From contig DGWE01000059.1 of NCBI GenBank assembly GCA_002396065.1, positions 2,536 to 21,111 on the forward strand: DNA of 18,576 nt, written 5' to 3'. Of this stretch, positions 6,988 to 14,461 are shown piece after piece (positions within the stretch are counted from its first letter, which is position 1; each line of letters opens with the position of its first letter). A model generated the notes under the pieces. The model had not been told where the DNA came from. It worked only from the letters and a program-made list of their open reading frames with translations, and did no database searches. A program made the position numbers and the translations under genes. Origin of the DNA: Eubacteriaceae bacterium UBA4266 (GTDB lineage: Bacteria; Bacillota; Clostridia; Eubacteriales; Eubacteriaceae).

Positions 6988-7974
6988 TTACGGTTTGCAG
7001 ATGCCGCAGGGCGAATACCCTTGATTAATTAAATCGGAACGCTTGGCGTTGACGGTCTGCTTGTTGGCTTCCGACATATGGGCCACGCCGGAGCAGTCCG
7101 GTTTGTGAAATTTCTTGTTCCGTTTGTTGATGACGTAGGTTTGGACGGTTTCGTCCTGACTGCTCGACGACGAGGTGGAGGCGGCACTGCTCGACGAACT
7201 CGAGCTGCTGCCCCCGGTGCCGTCGGCGCAGGTATAGCCGGTCGCGTAATCGATGGTCACACCGGGCTCCACGTTGTAGCAGTAGACGTTGAACAACACG
7301 CCGTCGCCCTTGTCCTCGACGGATTCGCCTTCCATCTGGACACCCCGGGCCACAAGCTCATTGCCTTGGAAAATCGGCGTTACACGGTAAATCACGTGGT
7401 TGCCGGTTTCTTTAATGTAGTCGGCGACCATATTTTCAAAGGGGAGCATGCCGTCGACGTTCATCGACCGCGTGCCGGTGATCAGGTTCTTTTCGTTGGC
7501 GTTTTCATCCGTCAGTTCGTGGGCGATCAGATGGCAGCGGTTGTACACCATTTTGCCGTCGACAAAATCGTAGCGCGCGTTGTGCCAGCCCGTCGGCTTG
7601 ACTTCACTGATGCTGCCGCGCTTTTCGCCGCTCTTGGGCATCGTATCCTTGCCGATGCAGGCCATCGCCGTGCCGCATCGGCCGAGACTGTCGAGATCGC
7701 TGTAGTGCTCGTAGGATTTGGTCGTCAGGTCGCTGTCTGAGAAATTCGGCTTGTTGCCGTTCAATGCGACGTAAGGATCTCCCGAATAAGCGGGAATCTG
7801 GCTCAAATCGGATGCCGTCTTCGTATCGACGACGGTGGTGCTGTCGGTGACCGGATTGTCCGCGCTGGACGAGGACGAGCTCGTCGTGCCGCCGCATCCG
7901 GACAACACCAGCACCGCGCTGAGCACGACGCCGATCAGGAGCCGGCTCATGGAACGGATTGTCATTTTTTTCAT
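6988..7974 (-). CDS. Secreted DNA/RNA non-specific endonuclease, lipoprotein
   Basis: 328-aa surface nuclease. A signal peptide ends in a lipobox, LSGC, with C27 as the lipidated residue, followed by a Ser/Thr-rich linker. The nuclease domain (about 70-250) carries NRCHLIAHEL with the likely catalytic H148, the counterpart of the DRGH motif in EndA-type beta-beta-alpha metal nucleases, and then the Asn-rich NANEKNLITGT, which likely supplies the metal-binding Asn. A second Ser-rich linker leads to a C-terminal module of about 45 residues with HKPDCSG and GYSPCGICKP, a likely metal site also found at the ends of other Firmicutes secreted nucleases. The domain differs from the usual motif by having Cys before the His. 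The start overlaps the stop of the preceding gene (ATGA), indicating coupled translation. Likely role: digestion of external nucleic acid for nutrition or uptake (inferred). Confidence 0.85.
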   Translation of the reverse strand: MKKMTIRSMSRLLIGVVLSAVLVLSGCGGTTSSSSSSADNPVTDSTTVVDTKTASDLSQIPAYSGDPYVALNGNKPNFSDSDLTTKSYEHYSDLDSLGRCGTAMACIGKDTMPKSGEKRGSISEVKPTGWHNARYDFVDGKMVYNRCHLIAHELTDENANEKNLITGTRSMNVDGMLPFENMVADYIKETGNHVIYRVTPIFQGNELVARGVQMEGESVEDKGDGVLFNVYCYNVEPGVTIDYATGYTCADGTGGSSSSSSSSAASTSSSSSQDETVQTYVINKRNKKFHKPDCSGVAHMSEANKQTVNAKRSDLINQGYSPCGICKP

Positions 7975-8393
7975 CGCGTGTACACTTCTTCTGTGATCTC
8001 ATCGTGGGAGGTGCCGGTGAAGACGTGCTGTCCGCTCAGGTTCCATCCCTTCGGTGCCAATGGATAGGTGAAGACCAGATCGGCCGGATAAACCTTGTCC
8101 CATCGGTAAAGGATCAGCTTCTCGATGCGGGCGTCAGCCGCCGTAATGGCCTCAGACGAGGCAAATTCCGCCACGGCGATTTCACCTGGGCCGGCCTTTT
8201 CGAAGAAGTCGGCATCGGCCACAAATTTGACCGCTGTCTGACCGTCGAACAGCGCTTCGGTTTTCGGCGCGCCCCAGAAACATTTCCCGGGAAATAACTG
8301 AACCAAACGGTCGATGACAGCGCGGTCCCGCGTCTGCCGCCTGTGGTTGAAGGCCATGCCGTTCTTCGGGTCGAGAAACATCACGAGGATCAC
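7971..8393 (-). CDS. Conserved protein of unknown function (140 aa)
   Basis: A soluble protein without signal peptide, membrane spans or cysteine pairs. It starts MILVMFLDPKNGMAFNHRR and contains LYRWDKVYPADLVF and, near the end, GTSHDEITEEVY. I recall similar small proteins in Clostridia, sometimes labelled ribonuclease Z, but no zinc-hydrolase HxHxDH motif is present, so that label is not supported. A GTG at 8393 is taken as start because AGAAGGGA lies 7 bases upstream; the ATG at 8381 would be too far from it. It is the first gene of a unit with the secreted nuclease, whose start overlaps its stop by 4 nt. The linkage hints at a role with the nuclease, for example protection or control, but this is a guess. 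Confidence 0.75.
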   Translation of the reverse strand: MILVMFLDPKNGMAFNHRRQTRDRAVIDRLVQLFPGKCFWGAPKTEALFDGQTAVKFVADADFFEKAGPGEIAVAEFASSEAITAADARIEKLILYRWDKVYPADLVFTYPLAPKGWNLSGQHVFTGTSHDEITEEVYTR

Positions 8394-8429
8394 AAAAATT
8401 CCCTTCTTTCTTTAAAATTTCTTGATCAC

Positions 8430-8458
8430 ACTATACCACAACGTCAAAAAAAAGCCAA
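8430..8458 (-). promoter_or_regulatory. Probable promoter of the nuclease/hydantoinase unit
   Basis: On the minus strand, -35 TTGGCT (8453-8458), a 17-bp spacer and -10 TATAGT (8430-8435) lie upstream of the GTG at 8393. The -35 is formed by the 3' arm of the upstream operon's terminator, and the spacer contains its T run. Confidence 0.5.
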
Positions 8459-8479
8459 CGGCTTAACCCGCCGTTGGCT
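8445..8479 (-). terminator. Intrinsic terminator of the GntR-ABC operon
   Basis: A perfect 10-bp stem on the minus strand (AGCCAACGGC and GCCGTTGGCT, plus 8453-8479) with a seven-base loop is followed by eight T. It lies about 30 bases after the permease stop. Confidence 0.9.
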
Positions 8480-8507
8480 CGCGGTAAAATTGACCGATCT
8501 ATCTGTC

Positions 8508-9305
8508 TTATTCCAAATTGAGATGGCGATCTAGAATCCAGCTCGTCGCGATGAACCAAATTGCGCCCAGCACCAGCGTGATCACCAGTGCGATCAGACC
8601 GGACTGATTAAACGCCCCGACCAATTTGCCGAAGTTGGCTGCCGCCACAACGCTGTTCATGTTGTCGGACATCACGTACATCATTCTAACCGACAGAATC
8701 TGTTCGACGACGGCGATGCCAATCCATGTGACTACTGACAGTAGGACCCGGTGCCGATGGACCAGCTGGCCGACCGCCATCGCGAAATAGACGGTTAAAA
8801 TGGTTTCCGCCAGACTCGCGGCCGTCAGCACGACGACGAGCCAGAAAGACGCCCAGAGATGGTATTGGGCAATGCTCACGTTGAGCTGCTGAAAGTCCCA
8901 GGCAATCCCTTGTCTCGCGACTTCTTCGTACCCGCCGGAAACGACAAACAAAAGCGCCGTGCTGAGGCATACGACGGCAACGTAAGCCAAAATCCAAACG
9001 ATGTTGACGATCAGCTTCGCGCCGACCTGTTCGGCCGCACTCGCTGGCAGCGCCATCGTCATATACCCCTGGTCCGACAATAAGTTGTCGTAGAACCGCT
9101 TAACGGTCCAGACAATCACGAGCACCCCCGCCACAACGACAAGCAGGCCAAAGATCGCTGACATCAAATTGGCAAAGGCTTCGACGCGGGCGCCGACACG
9201 CATCGCGATTCCGTCGATGAGGGCCACCGCCAGCATCAGCCCGAACACAATCGCCATCGGCTGCCAGCTCTCTTTAAATTCGTATTTGATTAATTTGCCT
9301 AACAT
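8508..9305 (-). CDS. ABC-2 type transporter permease
   Basis: 265-aa integral membrane protein with about six hydrophobic spans, for example FGLMLAVALIDGIAM near the start, LLVVVAGVLVIVW, ILAYVAVVCLSTALLFVV, FWLVVVLTAASLAETIL, VVTWIGIAVVEQIL and ALVITLVLGAIWFIA. It follows the ATPase gene with a 7-nt overlap and starts MLGKLIKYEFKESW, a cytoplasmic opening typical of ABC-2 permeases next to YtrB-like ATPases. It is the last gene of the operon, before a strong terminator. The cargo is unknown; related GntR-controlled systems respond to cell-wall stress or antimicrobial peptides. Confidence 0.85.
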   Translation of the reverse strand: MLGKLIKYEFKESWQPMAIVFGLMLAVALIDGIAMRVGARVEAFANLMSAIFGLLVVVAGVLVIVWTVKRFYDNLLSDQGYMTMALPASAAEQVGAKLIVNIVWILAYVAVVCLSTALLFVVSGGYEEVARQGIAWDFQQLNVSIAQYHLWASFWLVVVLTAASLAETILTVYFAMAVGQLVHRHRVLLSVVTWIGIAVVEQILSVRMMYVMSDNMNSVVAAANFGKLVGAFNQSGLIALVITLVLGAIWFIATSWILDRHLNLE

Positions 9306-9997
9306 GAGAAGACCTCCCGAAAGATTTCATCCACTGATTTTTCCCGTTCCGCCCGAAGGCCGTCGACGTCCTGATGCAGCACAATGTGCCCCTGTTTCAA
9401 AAAGACGACGTCGTCGAGCACCGGCTCAACGTCCGCAATCAAATGGGTCGCAATCACAACCGTCGCCTCTGGATTGTAGTTGTTGATAATCGTCTTGATG
9501 ATGAGCTCCCGCGCCGCCGGATCGACGCCGCCGATGGGTTCGTCGAGGAGATAAAGCGCCGCCTTCCGGCTCATCGTCAGCACAATCTGCACCTTGTCGA
9601 TCGTCCCTTTGGACAATTCCTTGAACCGTTTGTCCAAATCGATGTCCATTTCCGACAACAGCTGAAGCGCCTGATCCCGATCAAAATCGTCAAAAAAGTC
9701 GTCTAATTTTTTGACCAAATCGCGCACCCGCATCGATTTGCTGCACACCGGCCGGTCCGGCAGGTAGGCGACCACGCGCTTCGTGCTTTTCCCCGGCATC
9801 TCGCCATCAATCGTCAATTCACCTTCGCTTGGGGAAAGCAGCCCCGCGGCGATTTTTAATAATGTGGTTTTGCCGCTGCCGTTTGGCCCCAGCAGGCCGA
9901 CAATGCGCCCCCGCTCGAGGCTTAAATCGACGTGATCCAACGCGAACAGACCACCGTATCGTTTGGTCAGCTGATCAGCCTTCAATATTTCACTCAT
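9299..9997 (-). CDS. ABC transporter ATP-binding protein (YtrB-like)
   Basis: 232-aa ATPase that powers the adjacent permease. Walker A is GPNGSGKT (37-44), Walker B with catalytic Glu is LLDEP (150-154), and the H-loop lies in IATHLIADVE. The signature motif reads LSKGT (128-132) instead of LSGGQ, as is common in the YtrB-type exporters. The start overlaps the end of the regulator gene by 8 nt (ATGAGTGA), and its own stop overlaps the permease start by 7 nt, so the three proteins are made from one coupled message. Substrate not predictable. Confidence 0.9.
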   Translation of the reverse strand: MSEILKADQLTKRYGGLFALDHVDLSLERGRIVGLLGPNGSGKTTLLKIAAGLLSPSEGELTIDGEMPGKSTKRVVAYLPDRPVCSKSMRVRDLVKKLDDFFDDFDRDQALQLLSEMDIDLDKRFKELSKGTIDKVQIVLTMSRKAALYLLDEPIGGVDPAARELIIKTIINNYNPEATVVIATHLIADVEPVLDDVVFLKQGHIVLHQDVDGLRAEREKSVDEIFREVFSC

Positions 9998-10385
9998 GGT
10001 TGTGCTCCTTCCCTTTTGTACCTTCTTCTTCCGCGTAGCTGCGAATCAGCTTCGCCGCCTCATCTGCCGTAATGCCCATTTCCTGCATCCGGCGCAAAAA
10101 ATCCTCAATCATCCCTCTCGCCATTTTCTGTTTCAGCGATGCAATCAACGCCGCATCTTCCGTGACAAACCGGCCAAGGGTCCGCTTGGCGTGCACCAGA
10201 CCGACCTGTTCCAGCTGGCCCAGTGCCCGCTGCATCGTGTTGGGATTCACCGAGGCGTCCGCTGCCAGCTCCCGAACCGGCGGCAGCTTTTCCCCCGGCG
10301 CGTATTCGCCGGATAGAATCGCTCGTTCGATTTGACGGATCAGCTGCAGATAAATCGGCTGCTTCGCGTCAATGTGCCATTTCAT
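9990..10385 (-). CDS. GntR family transcriptional regulator (YtrA subfamily)
   Basis: 131-aa repressor-type protein. A winged helix-turn-helix occupies about residues 8-75: PIYLQLIRQIERAILSGEY, then GEKLPPVRELAADASVNPN and the recognition helix TMQRALGQLEQVGL. The short C-terminal helical tail, lacking a large ligand domain, places it in the YtrA subfamily, whose members usually control a neighbouring ABC transporter. It is first in the operon with the ATPase and permease. A perfect inverted repeat over the operon promoter is the likely site of self-repression. An AGAAAGGAGCACGCG stretch before the ATG at 10385 supplies the ribosome site. Confidence 0.9.
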   Translation of the reverse strand: MKWHIDAKQPIYLQLIRQIERAILSGEYAPGEKLPPVRELAADASVNPNTMQRALGQLEQVGLVHAKRTLGRFVTEDAALIASLKQKMARGMIEDFLRRMQEMGITADEAAKLIRSYAEEEGTKGKEHNHE

Positions 10386-10408
10386 CGCGTGCTCCTTTCT
10401 GTTGCAGA

Positions 10409-10430
10409 TTGTATTAATTACTTAATACAA
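10409..10430 (-). promoter_or_regulatory. Operator for the GntR/YtrA-type repressor
   Basis: A perfect 9-bp inverted repeat, TTGTATTAA and TTAATACAA, is separated by TTAC. It touches the -10 element and covers the expected start of transcription, so a bound repressor would block RNA polymerase. Position and form fit YtrA-subfamily operators; binding by the adjacent regulator is inferred. Confidence 0.75.
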
Positions 10431-10458
10431 TAATAAAGACATACAAGCGTGTTGTCAA
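10430..10458 (-). promoter_or_regulatory. Promoter of the GntR-ABC operon
   Basis: On the minus strand a consensus -35 TTGACA (10453-10458), a 17-bp spacer and -10 TATTAT (10430-10435) precede the gntR-like gene. Confidence 0.8.
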
Positions 10459-10489
10459 CTCCTTTTTACATTTTTGATAAAAATTTGAA

Positions 10490-10522
10490 TAAAAAAATAG
10501 AACAGCCTTTTGACTGTTCTAT
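10490..10522 (-). terminator. Intrinsic terminator of the pst-pho operon
   Basis: On the minus strand a 9-bp stem, ATAGAACAG with CTGTTCTAT (plus 10497-10522), is followed by seven T. It lies 21 bases after the phoR stop and marks the end of the seven-gene phosphate operon. Confidence 0.85.
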
Positions 10523-10543
10523 CGTTCTGCATCAGAAGGGTCT

Positions 10544-12262
10544 TTATTTCGCCGCGCTGGCGCTGCCAGTTTCGGGCATTTTAGGGAATCGAATCGTGAA
10601 CGTCGAGCCCTTGCTCAGCTCGGAGTCCAAATCGATCGTCGCGTGGTGCATCATCGCGCCGTGCTTGACAATGGAAAGGCCCAGCCCGGTGCCGCCGGTG
10701 GCCTTGCTGTGGCTCGGGTCAGCCCGGAAAAACCGTTCGTAAATCCGCGGCTGGTCCTCCAGCGCGATGCCGATGCCGGTGTCAGACACTGCCACCCGCG
10801 TTTCCGACGCGTCCTCTGATATTTTTACTTTGACGCTGCCGTTTTCCCGGTTGTAAGCAACGGCATTGTCCACGAGGTTATAGATCATTTCGTACAGCGT
10901 CGTCGCCATCCCCTGAATTGGTGCCGCTTCCCCTTCGACCGAAAGGGTCACGTTGTTCTGCTTCGCCTTCGCGCTCAAATCGTGGACGACCTGCTTCGAG
11001 ACGCCGACGAGATCTACAGATTCCGTCTTTTCGTCCGTCGCCATTTCGTCGAGCTGAGAGAGCCTGAGAATATCTGAAATCAGCTTGAGCAGCCGCCGCG
11101 ATTCCTTGATGATTTTGTTGGAGAGTTCGGGAATGTCGTTTTGGTCGGCGATGCCGTTGCCGATGATTTCCGCGTAGCCCAGAATCGACGTCAACGGCGT
11201 CTTCAGCTCGTGGGACACGTTGGCGGTAAATTCCCGGCGCAGCCGTTCGGCTGACTGGCGGTCCGTCTCGTCGATGATGAAGAGCACCGCGCCGTAGATG
11301 CCGCCGTCGGTTTCGCCGGGACCGGCGATCAGCTGATAGTAGCGGCCGTCCCGCTTGCAGTTCATTTCCGACGACTGACCCGCCATCGCATTTTGGATCA
11401 GCTTAAGGAAATCGATGTTGTGATCCAGGTGGAGATAGGTGATGCTGCCTGGATCCTGGTAGAGTCTGAAGAACTGGCGCGCCGCGTCGTTGACGCTCAA
11501 CACCTTTCCCGTATGACTGATGATGACCAGACCGTCGCGCATCGAGGATGTGATCGCTTCCAATTCGTTCTGCTGCTTTTTGAGCATCTCAAACTGCTGC
11601 TCGATGTGGGTGCGCTGAAGGTTGAGCCGCTGCAGAAGGGGTGAGAGCTCATCGTAGGTATCGTTGTCCATCGGGTCCTCTAAATTTAAATTGATGATCG
11701 GGTCGACGATGGCCTTGGTCTGTCGGCCGGTCAGCAGGAAGGCGACGACGATCACCGCGAAGATCAAAAAGGCGATAATCGACATCGAACGGCCAAAAAA
11801 CCCAAAGGTCGACAGCCGCGTCTGGGCCAGCCGGATCACGCTGCCGTCCTTCAGGCGCATCGCGCAGTAATCCGTCGATTCCGAAAGGGTTTTAGAGAAT
11901 CTCGAGGATGTGCCCTTCCCGGACTTCATCGCCGCCTGCACTTCCGGGCGGTTCTTATGGTTTTCCATTGTCGATACGTCGGCTTCGTTATCGTAAAGCA
12001 CCTTGCCGTTTTTGGCGATCCAGGTGATTCTGAATTTCGAAGTTTTGCCCGCTTTCTTCAGATAATCCATCTGCTTCGTCGGATTTTCGTTCATGGCCTG
12101 GCGCACGATGCCCGTCGTTTCGTTCAAATAATCCCGTCTGGACGTCGTAAAGCTGTGGGACAAGGTCGGGATCAGAATCGCCAGCGTGGCCGCTAAAATC
12201 GAAATGGCTGTCCACGCAATGGTTCGGAACAGCCGGCTGGTCAATTTTTTATCATTTTTCAT
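10544..12262 (-). CDS. phoR: Phosphate-sensing type sensor histidine kinase PhoR
   Basis: 572-aa membrane kinase. A first membrane span at about 15-35 and a second at about 160-180 enclose an extracytoplasmic part of about 120 residues. A linker, then a PAS domain (about 235-340) with DGLVIISHTGKVLSVNDAA, precedes the HisKA domain with the phosphorylated H351 in SHELKTPLTS. The ATPase domain shows NLVDNAVAYN, DTGIGI and GGTGLGLSIVKH. Order and length fit PhoR of Firmicutes, and its position directly after the regulator gene and at the end of a pst operon supports the name. It begins 17 bases after the phoP stop; its ribosome site is weak (GAAAG). PhoU and the Pst transporter probably hold it in the off state when phosphate is plentiful (known for the family, inferred here). 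Confidence 0.9.
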   Translation of the reverse strand: MKNDKKLTSRLFRTIAWTAISILAATLAILIPTLSHSFTTSRRDYLNETTGIVRQAMNENPTKQMDYLKKAGKTSKFRITWIAKNGKVLYDNEADVSTMENHKNRPEVQAAMKSGKGTSSRFSKTLSESTDYCAMRLKDGSVIRLAQTRLSTFGFFGRSMSIIAFLIFAVIVVAFLLTGRQTKAIVDPIINLNLEDPMDNDTYDELSPLLQRLNLQRTHIEQQFEMLKKQQNELEAITSSMRDGLVIISHTGKVLSVNDAARQFFRLYQDPGSITYLHLDHNIDFLKLIQNAMAGQSSEMNCKRDGRYYQLIAGPGETDGGIYGAVLFIIDETDRQSAERLRREFTANVSHELKTPLTSILGYAEIIGNGIADQNDIPELSNKIIKESRRLLKLISDILRLSQLDEMATDEKTESVDLVGVSKQVVHDLSAKAKQNNVTLSVEGEAAPIQGMATTLYEMIYNLVDNAVAYNRENGSVKVKISEDASETRVAVSDTGIGIALEDQPRIYERFFRADPSHSKATGGTGLGLSIVKHGAMMHHATIDLDSELSKGSTFTIRFPKMPETGSASAAK

Positions 12263-12279
12263 CTTGGTTTTCTTTCGAT

Positions 12280-12990
12280 TTATTTTTGGAAATTGGCTTC
12301 CTTCCGCATGCGGTAGCCCACACCGCGGACGGTCTCGATCAGCTTGCGGGCGCTTCCCAGCTTCTGGCGCAGCGTCCGGACGTGCACGTCGACGGTGCGG
12401 GTTTCACCGTCAAAGTCGTAGCCCCAGATATCGGTCAGAAGCGCGTCCCGGGTCATCACGTTGCCCGCGTGGCTCATCAGCACCGAGAGCAGGTCGTATT
12501 CTTTTAAAGTGAGCTGGATGTACTGGCCGTTGACCTGAACCGTGTGCGCTTTGGGATGGATGACAATCGGGCCGTCGACGAGCGCCTCGTCGCCGTCGTC
12601 CGCCTTGTGGTCGACGCCCGCGCGTCTGGCCACGGCTTTAATGCGCGCGAGCAGCTCCATCATGCCAAAGGGTTTCGCGACGTAATCGTCGGCCCCGGCG
12701 TCGAGACCCATGACCTTGTCGACCTCCTCGCCCTTGGCCGTCAACATGATCACCGGCAGATCCGCCGTCTGCGTCTGGGCCTTGAGCTGCTTCAATATTG
12801 AAAAGCCGTCCTGTCCGGGCAGCATAATATCGAGGAGAATCAAATCCGGGCCCGACGTATCGGGATCGGCCATCGCTTGCCAAAAAGGCTCAGCGCTTTC
12901 AAAGCCCTGAGCCTCGTATCCGGAGTGGTTGAGTGTGTACACGACCAACTCGCGAATGCTGTTGTCATCCTCTACGCAATAAATCCTCAT
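12280..12990 (-). CDS. phoP: Phosphate response regulator PhoP/PhoB
   Basis: 236-aa OmpR-family response regulator. The receiver domain (1-120) has the acidic pair E7-D8-D9, the phosphorylation site D54 in LLDIMLPG, Thr in LTAKG and Lys in AKPFG. The winged-helix DNA-binding domain (about 130-232) ends with RTVDVHVRTLRQKLG and ETVRGVGYRM. It lies 18 bases after phoU and 17 before phoR, in the same transcript. TTTACA repeats upstream of pstS are its likely target, which would make the operon self-activating under phosphate shortage. Confidence 0.92.
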   Translation of the reverse strand: MRIYCVEDDNSIRELVVYTLNHSGYEAQGFESAEPFWQAMADPDTSGPDLILLDIMLPGQDGFSILKQLKAQTQTADLPVIMLTAKGEEVDKVMGLDAGADDYVAKPFGMMELLARIKAVARRAGVDHKADDGDEALVDGPIVIHPKAHTVQVNGQYIQLTLKEYDLLSVLMSHAGNVMTRDALLTDIWGYDFDGETRTVDVHVRTLRQKLGSARKLIETVRGVGYRMRKEANFQK

Positions 12991-13008
12991 GCTTGTGCCT
13001 TATCCATT

Positions 13009-13653
13009 TTAATGTTTTGGGTGTTCGCCGGTAATTGAAAATTCGACCCATTCACCAATATTAACCGCGTGATCGCCGATCCGTTCAAGATATTTGGCAA
13101 TCATCAGCACTTCTACCGCCTTCGCACCTTCAATTTCTTTGTTTTCGATACGGTGAATGATGTGGGCGGAAATCTTGTCAAACAGCTGATCGACTATGTC
13201 GTCCTGCTTGTAGACCGTGTGGACGGTGTTCAAATCTTTCTGAACAAAGGCGTCGACCGCCTCGTTGACCATTTTGCTGGCCATCTTCGCCATCGTATCG
13301 AGCTCAAGATTGTGAAATTCCGCAGTCAAATCAGCCGTCACGGCGATTTCTGCAATATCTGTTGCCTGGTCGCCGATGCGCTCCATGTCCGTGATCATTT
13401 TCAGCGCAGCTGAGACGTTGCGCAGGTCCCGCGCAACCGGCTGCTGGGACAGGAGCATCACGTAGCACTGCTGCTCAATATCCCGTTCCAGTTCGTCGAT
13501 GTTTGCGTCATCCGCCATGGCTTCTTTGGCGAGGTCCGTATCGTTGGCAGCCAGCGCCTTTAAGGCTTTGTCAATGGCGGCTTCACAAAGGCTGCCCATT
13601 TCGATCATGCTGTCGTTCAGCCGCACCAATTCTTTATCAAATCGATTTCGCAT
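13009..13653 (-). CDS. phoU: Phosphate signalling regulator PhoU
   Basis: 214-aa cytoplasmic, all-helical protein built of two similar three-helix repeats. Family marks include the metal-binding acidic stretches, for example MITDMERIGDQATDIAE and, in the second repeat, IAKYLERIGDHAVNIGEW. It links the state of the PstSCAB transporter to PhoR and restrains the Pho response. The ATG at 13653 lies one base after the pstB stop, and its GGGAGG ribosome site lies within the end of pstB, so translation is likely coupled. Confidence 0.95.
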   Translation of the reverse strand: MRNRFDKELVRLNDSMIEMGSLCEAAIDKALKALAANDTDLAKEAMADDANIDELERDIEQQCYVMLLSQQPVARDLRNVSAALKMITDMERIGDQATDIAEIAVTADLTAEFHNLELDTMAKMASKMVNEAVDAFVQKDLNTVHTVYKQDDIVDQLFDKISAHIIHRIENKEIEGAKAVEVLMIAKYLERIGDHAVNIGEWVEFSITGEHPKH

Positions 13654-13654
13654 A

Positions 13655-14440
13655 TTATCCGAACCTCCCGGTTACGTAGCGCTCTGTTCTTTCATCTCTA
13701 GGATTCGAGAATATCTGTTCCGTGTCACCAAATTCTACCATATCACCAAGTAAAAAGAAAGCGGTCTTGTCGGAGATACGGGTCGCTTGCTGCATACTGT
13801 GGGTCACGATGATGATCGTGTATTTTTCTTTGAGTTCCAGCGCCAGGTCTTCGATTTTACCCGTTGAGATTGGGTCCAATGCCGAGGTCGCTTCGTCCAT
13901 CAAAAGGACTTCCGGTTCAACTGCCAACGCTCTGGCGATGCAGAGACGCTGCTGCTGTCCGCCGGATAAGCCGAGGGCATTTTTCTTCAAGCGGTCCTTG
14001 AGTTCATCCCAAATCGCTGCCTTTTTCAGCGAATCTTCCACGATATCGTCGAGCTTCGCCTTGCTTTTAATCCCGTGAGTCCGCGGGCCGTAAGCGATGT
14101 TGTCGTAAATGCTCATCGGAAACGGGTTGGGGTGTTGGAACACCATGCCAACGCGCTTGCGCAGGATGTTCACGTCGATATCTTTGTAAATATCCGTATC
14201 ATCCAACTTAATCGAGCCGGTGATTTTGCAGCCTTCGACGAGATCGTTCATCCGGTTTAGGGATTTCAAAAACGTCGACTTACCACACCCGGATGGGCCG
14301 ATCAACGCTGTGATCTCATGTTCCGGGAAATTGAGATTGATGTCCTTAAGGGCGTGAAAATCGCCGTAATAGACATTCATATTTTGAGAAGCCATCTTGA
14401 CTTTCGCCGAGACTGGCTTTTTCACTTTGAAGTTTTCCAT
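13655..14440 (-). CDS. pstB: Phosphate ABC transporter ATP-binding protein PstB
   Basis: 261-aa ATPase of the high-affinity phosphate importer. Walker [10 protein letters not shown] (48-56), the Q-loop in [13 protein letters not shown], the signature [15 protein letters not shown], Walker [13 protein letters not shown] and the H-loop in [10 protein letters not shown] are all present and match PstB closely. The ATG at 14440 is used; the nearest ribosome site, GAGGAG, is 13 bases away, and an in-frame ATG at 14395 ([11 protein letters not shown]) is an alternative. It follows pstA with a 21-base gap and precedes phoU by one base. Confidence 0.95.
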   Translation of the reverse strand: MENFKVKKPVSAKVKMASQNMNVYYGDFHALKDINLNFPEHEITALIGPSGCGKSTFLKSLNRMNDLVEGCKITGSIKLDDTDIYKDIDVNILRKRVGMVFQHPNPFPMSIYDNIAYGPRTHGIKSKAKLDDIVEDSLKKAAIWDELKDRLKKNALGLSGGQQQRLCIARALAVEPEVLLMDEATSALDPISTGKIEDLALELKEKYTIIIVTHSMQQATRISDKTAFFLLGDMVEFGDTEQIFSNPRDERTERYVTGRFG

Positions 14441-14461
14441 TTAAGTCCAAATACTCCTCGT

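Noticed and set aside
7141..7215. Repeated GAC/GCT/CTC-type bases as a possible DNA repeat array
   Set aside because: This is serine codon repetition in the linker of the nuclease, not a CRISPR or satellite; no evenly spaced repeats were found in the window.
7078..7740. A 220-codon plus-strand frame opposite the nuclease
   Set aside because: The minus-strand nuclease has a signal peptide, catalytic motif and coupled start; the plus frame shows none of these.
7971..8393. Ribonuclease Z label for the 140-aa protein
   Set aside because: Small proteins of this kind are sometimes so named, but the metallo-beta-lactamase HxHxDH motif is absent and the length is far too short.
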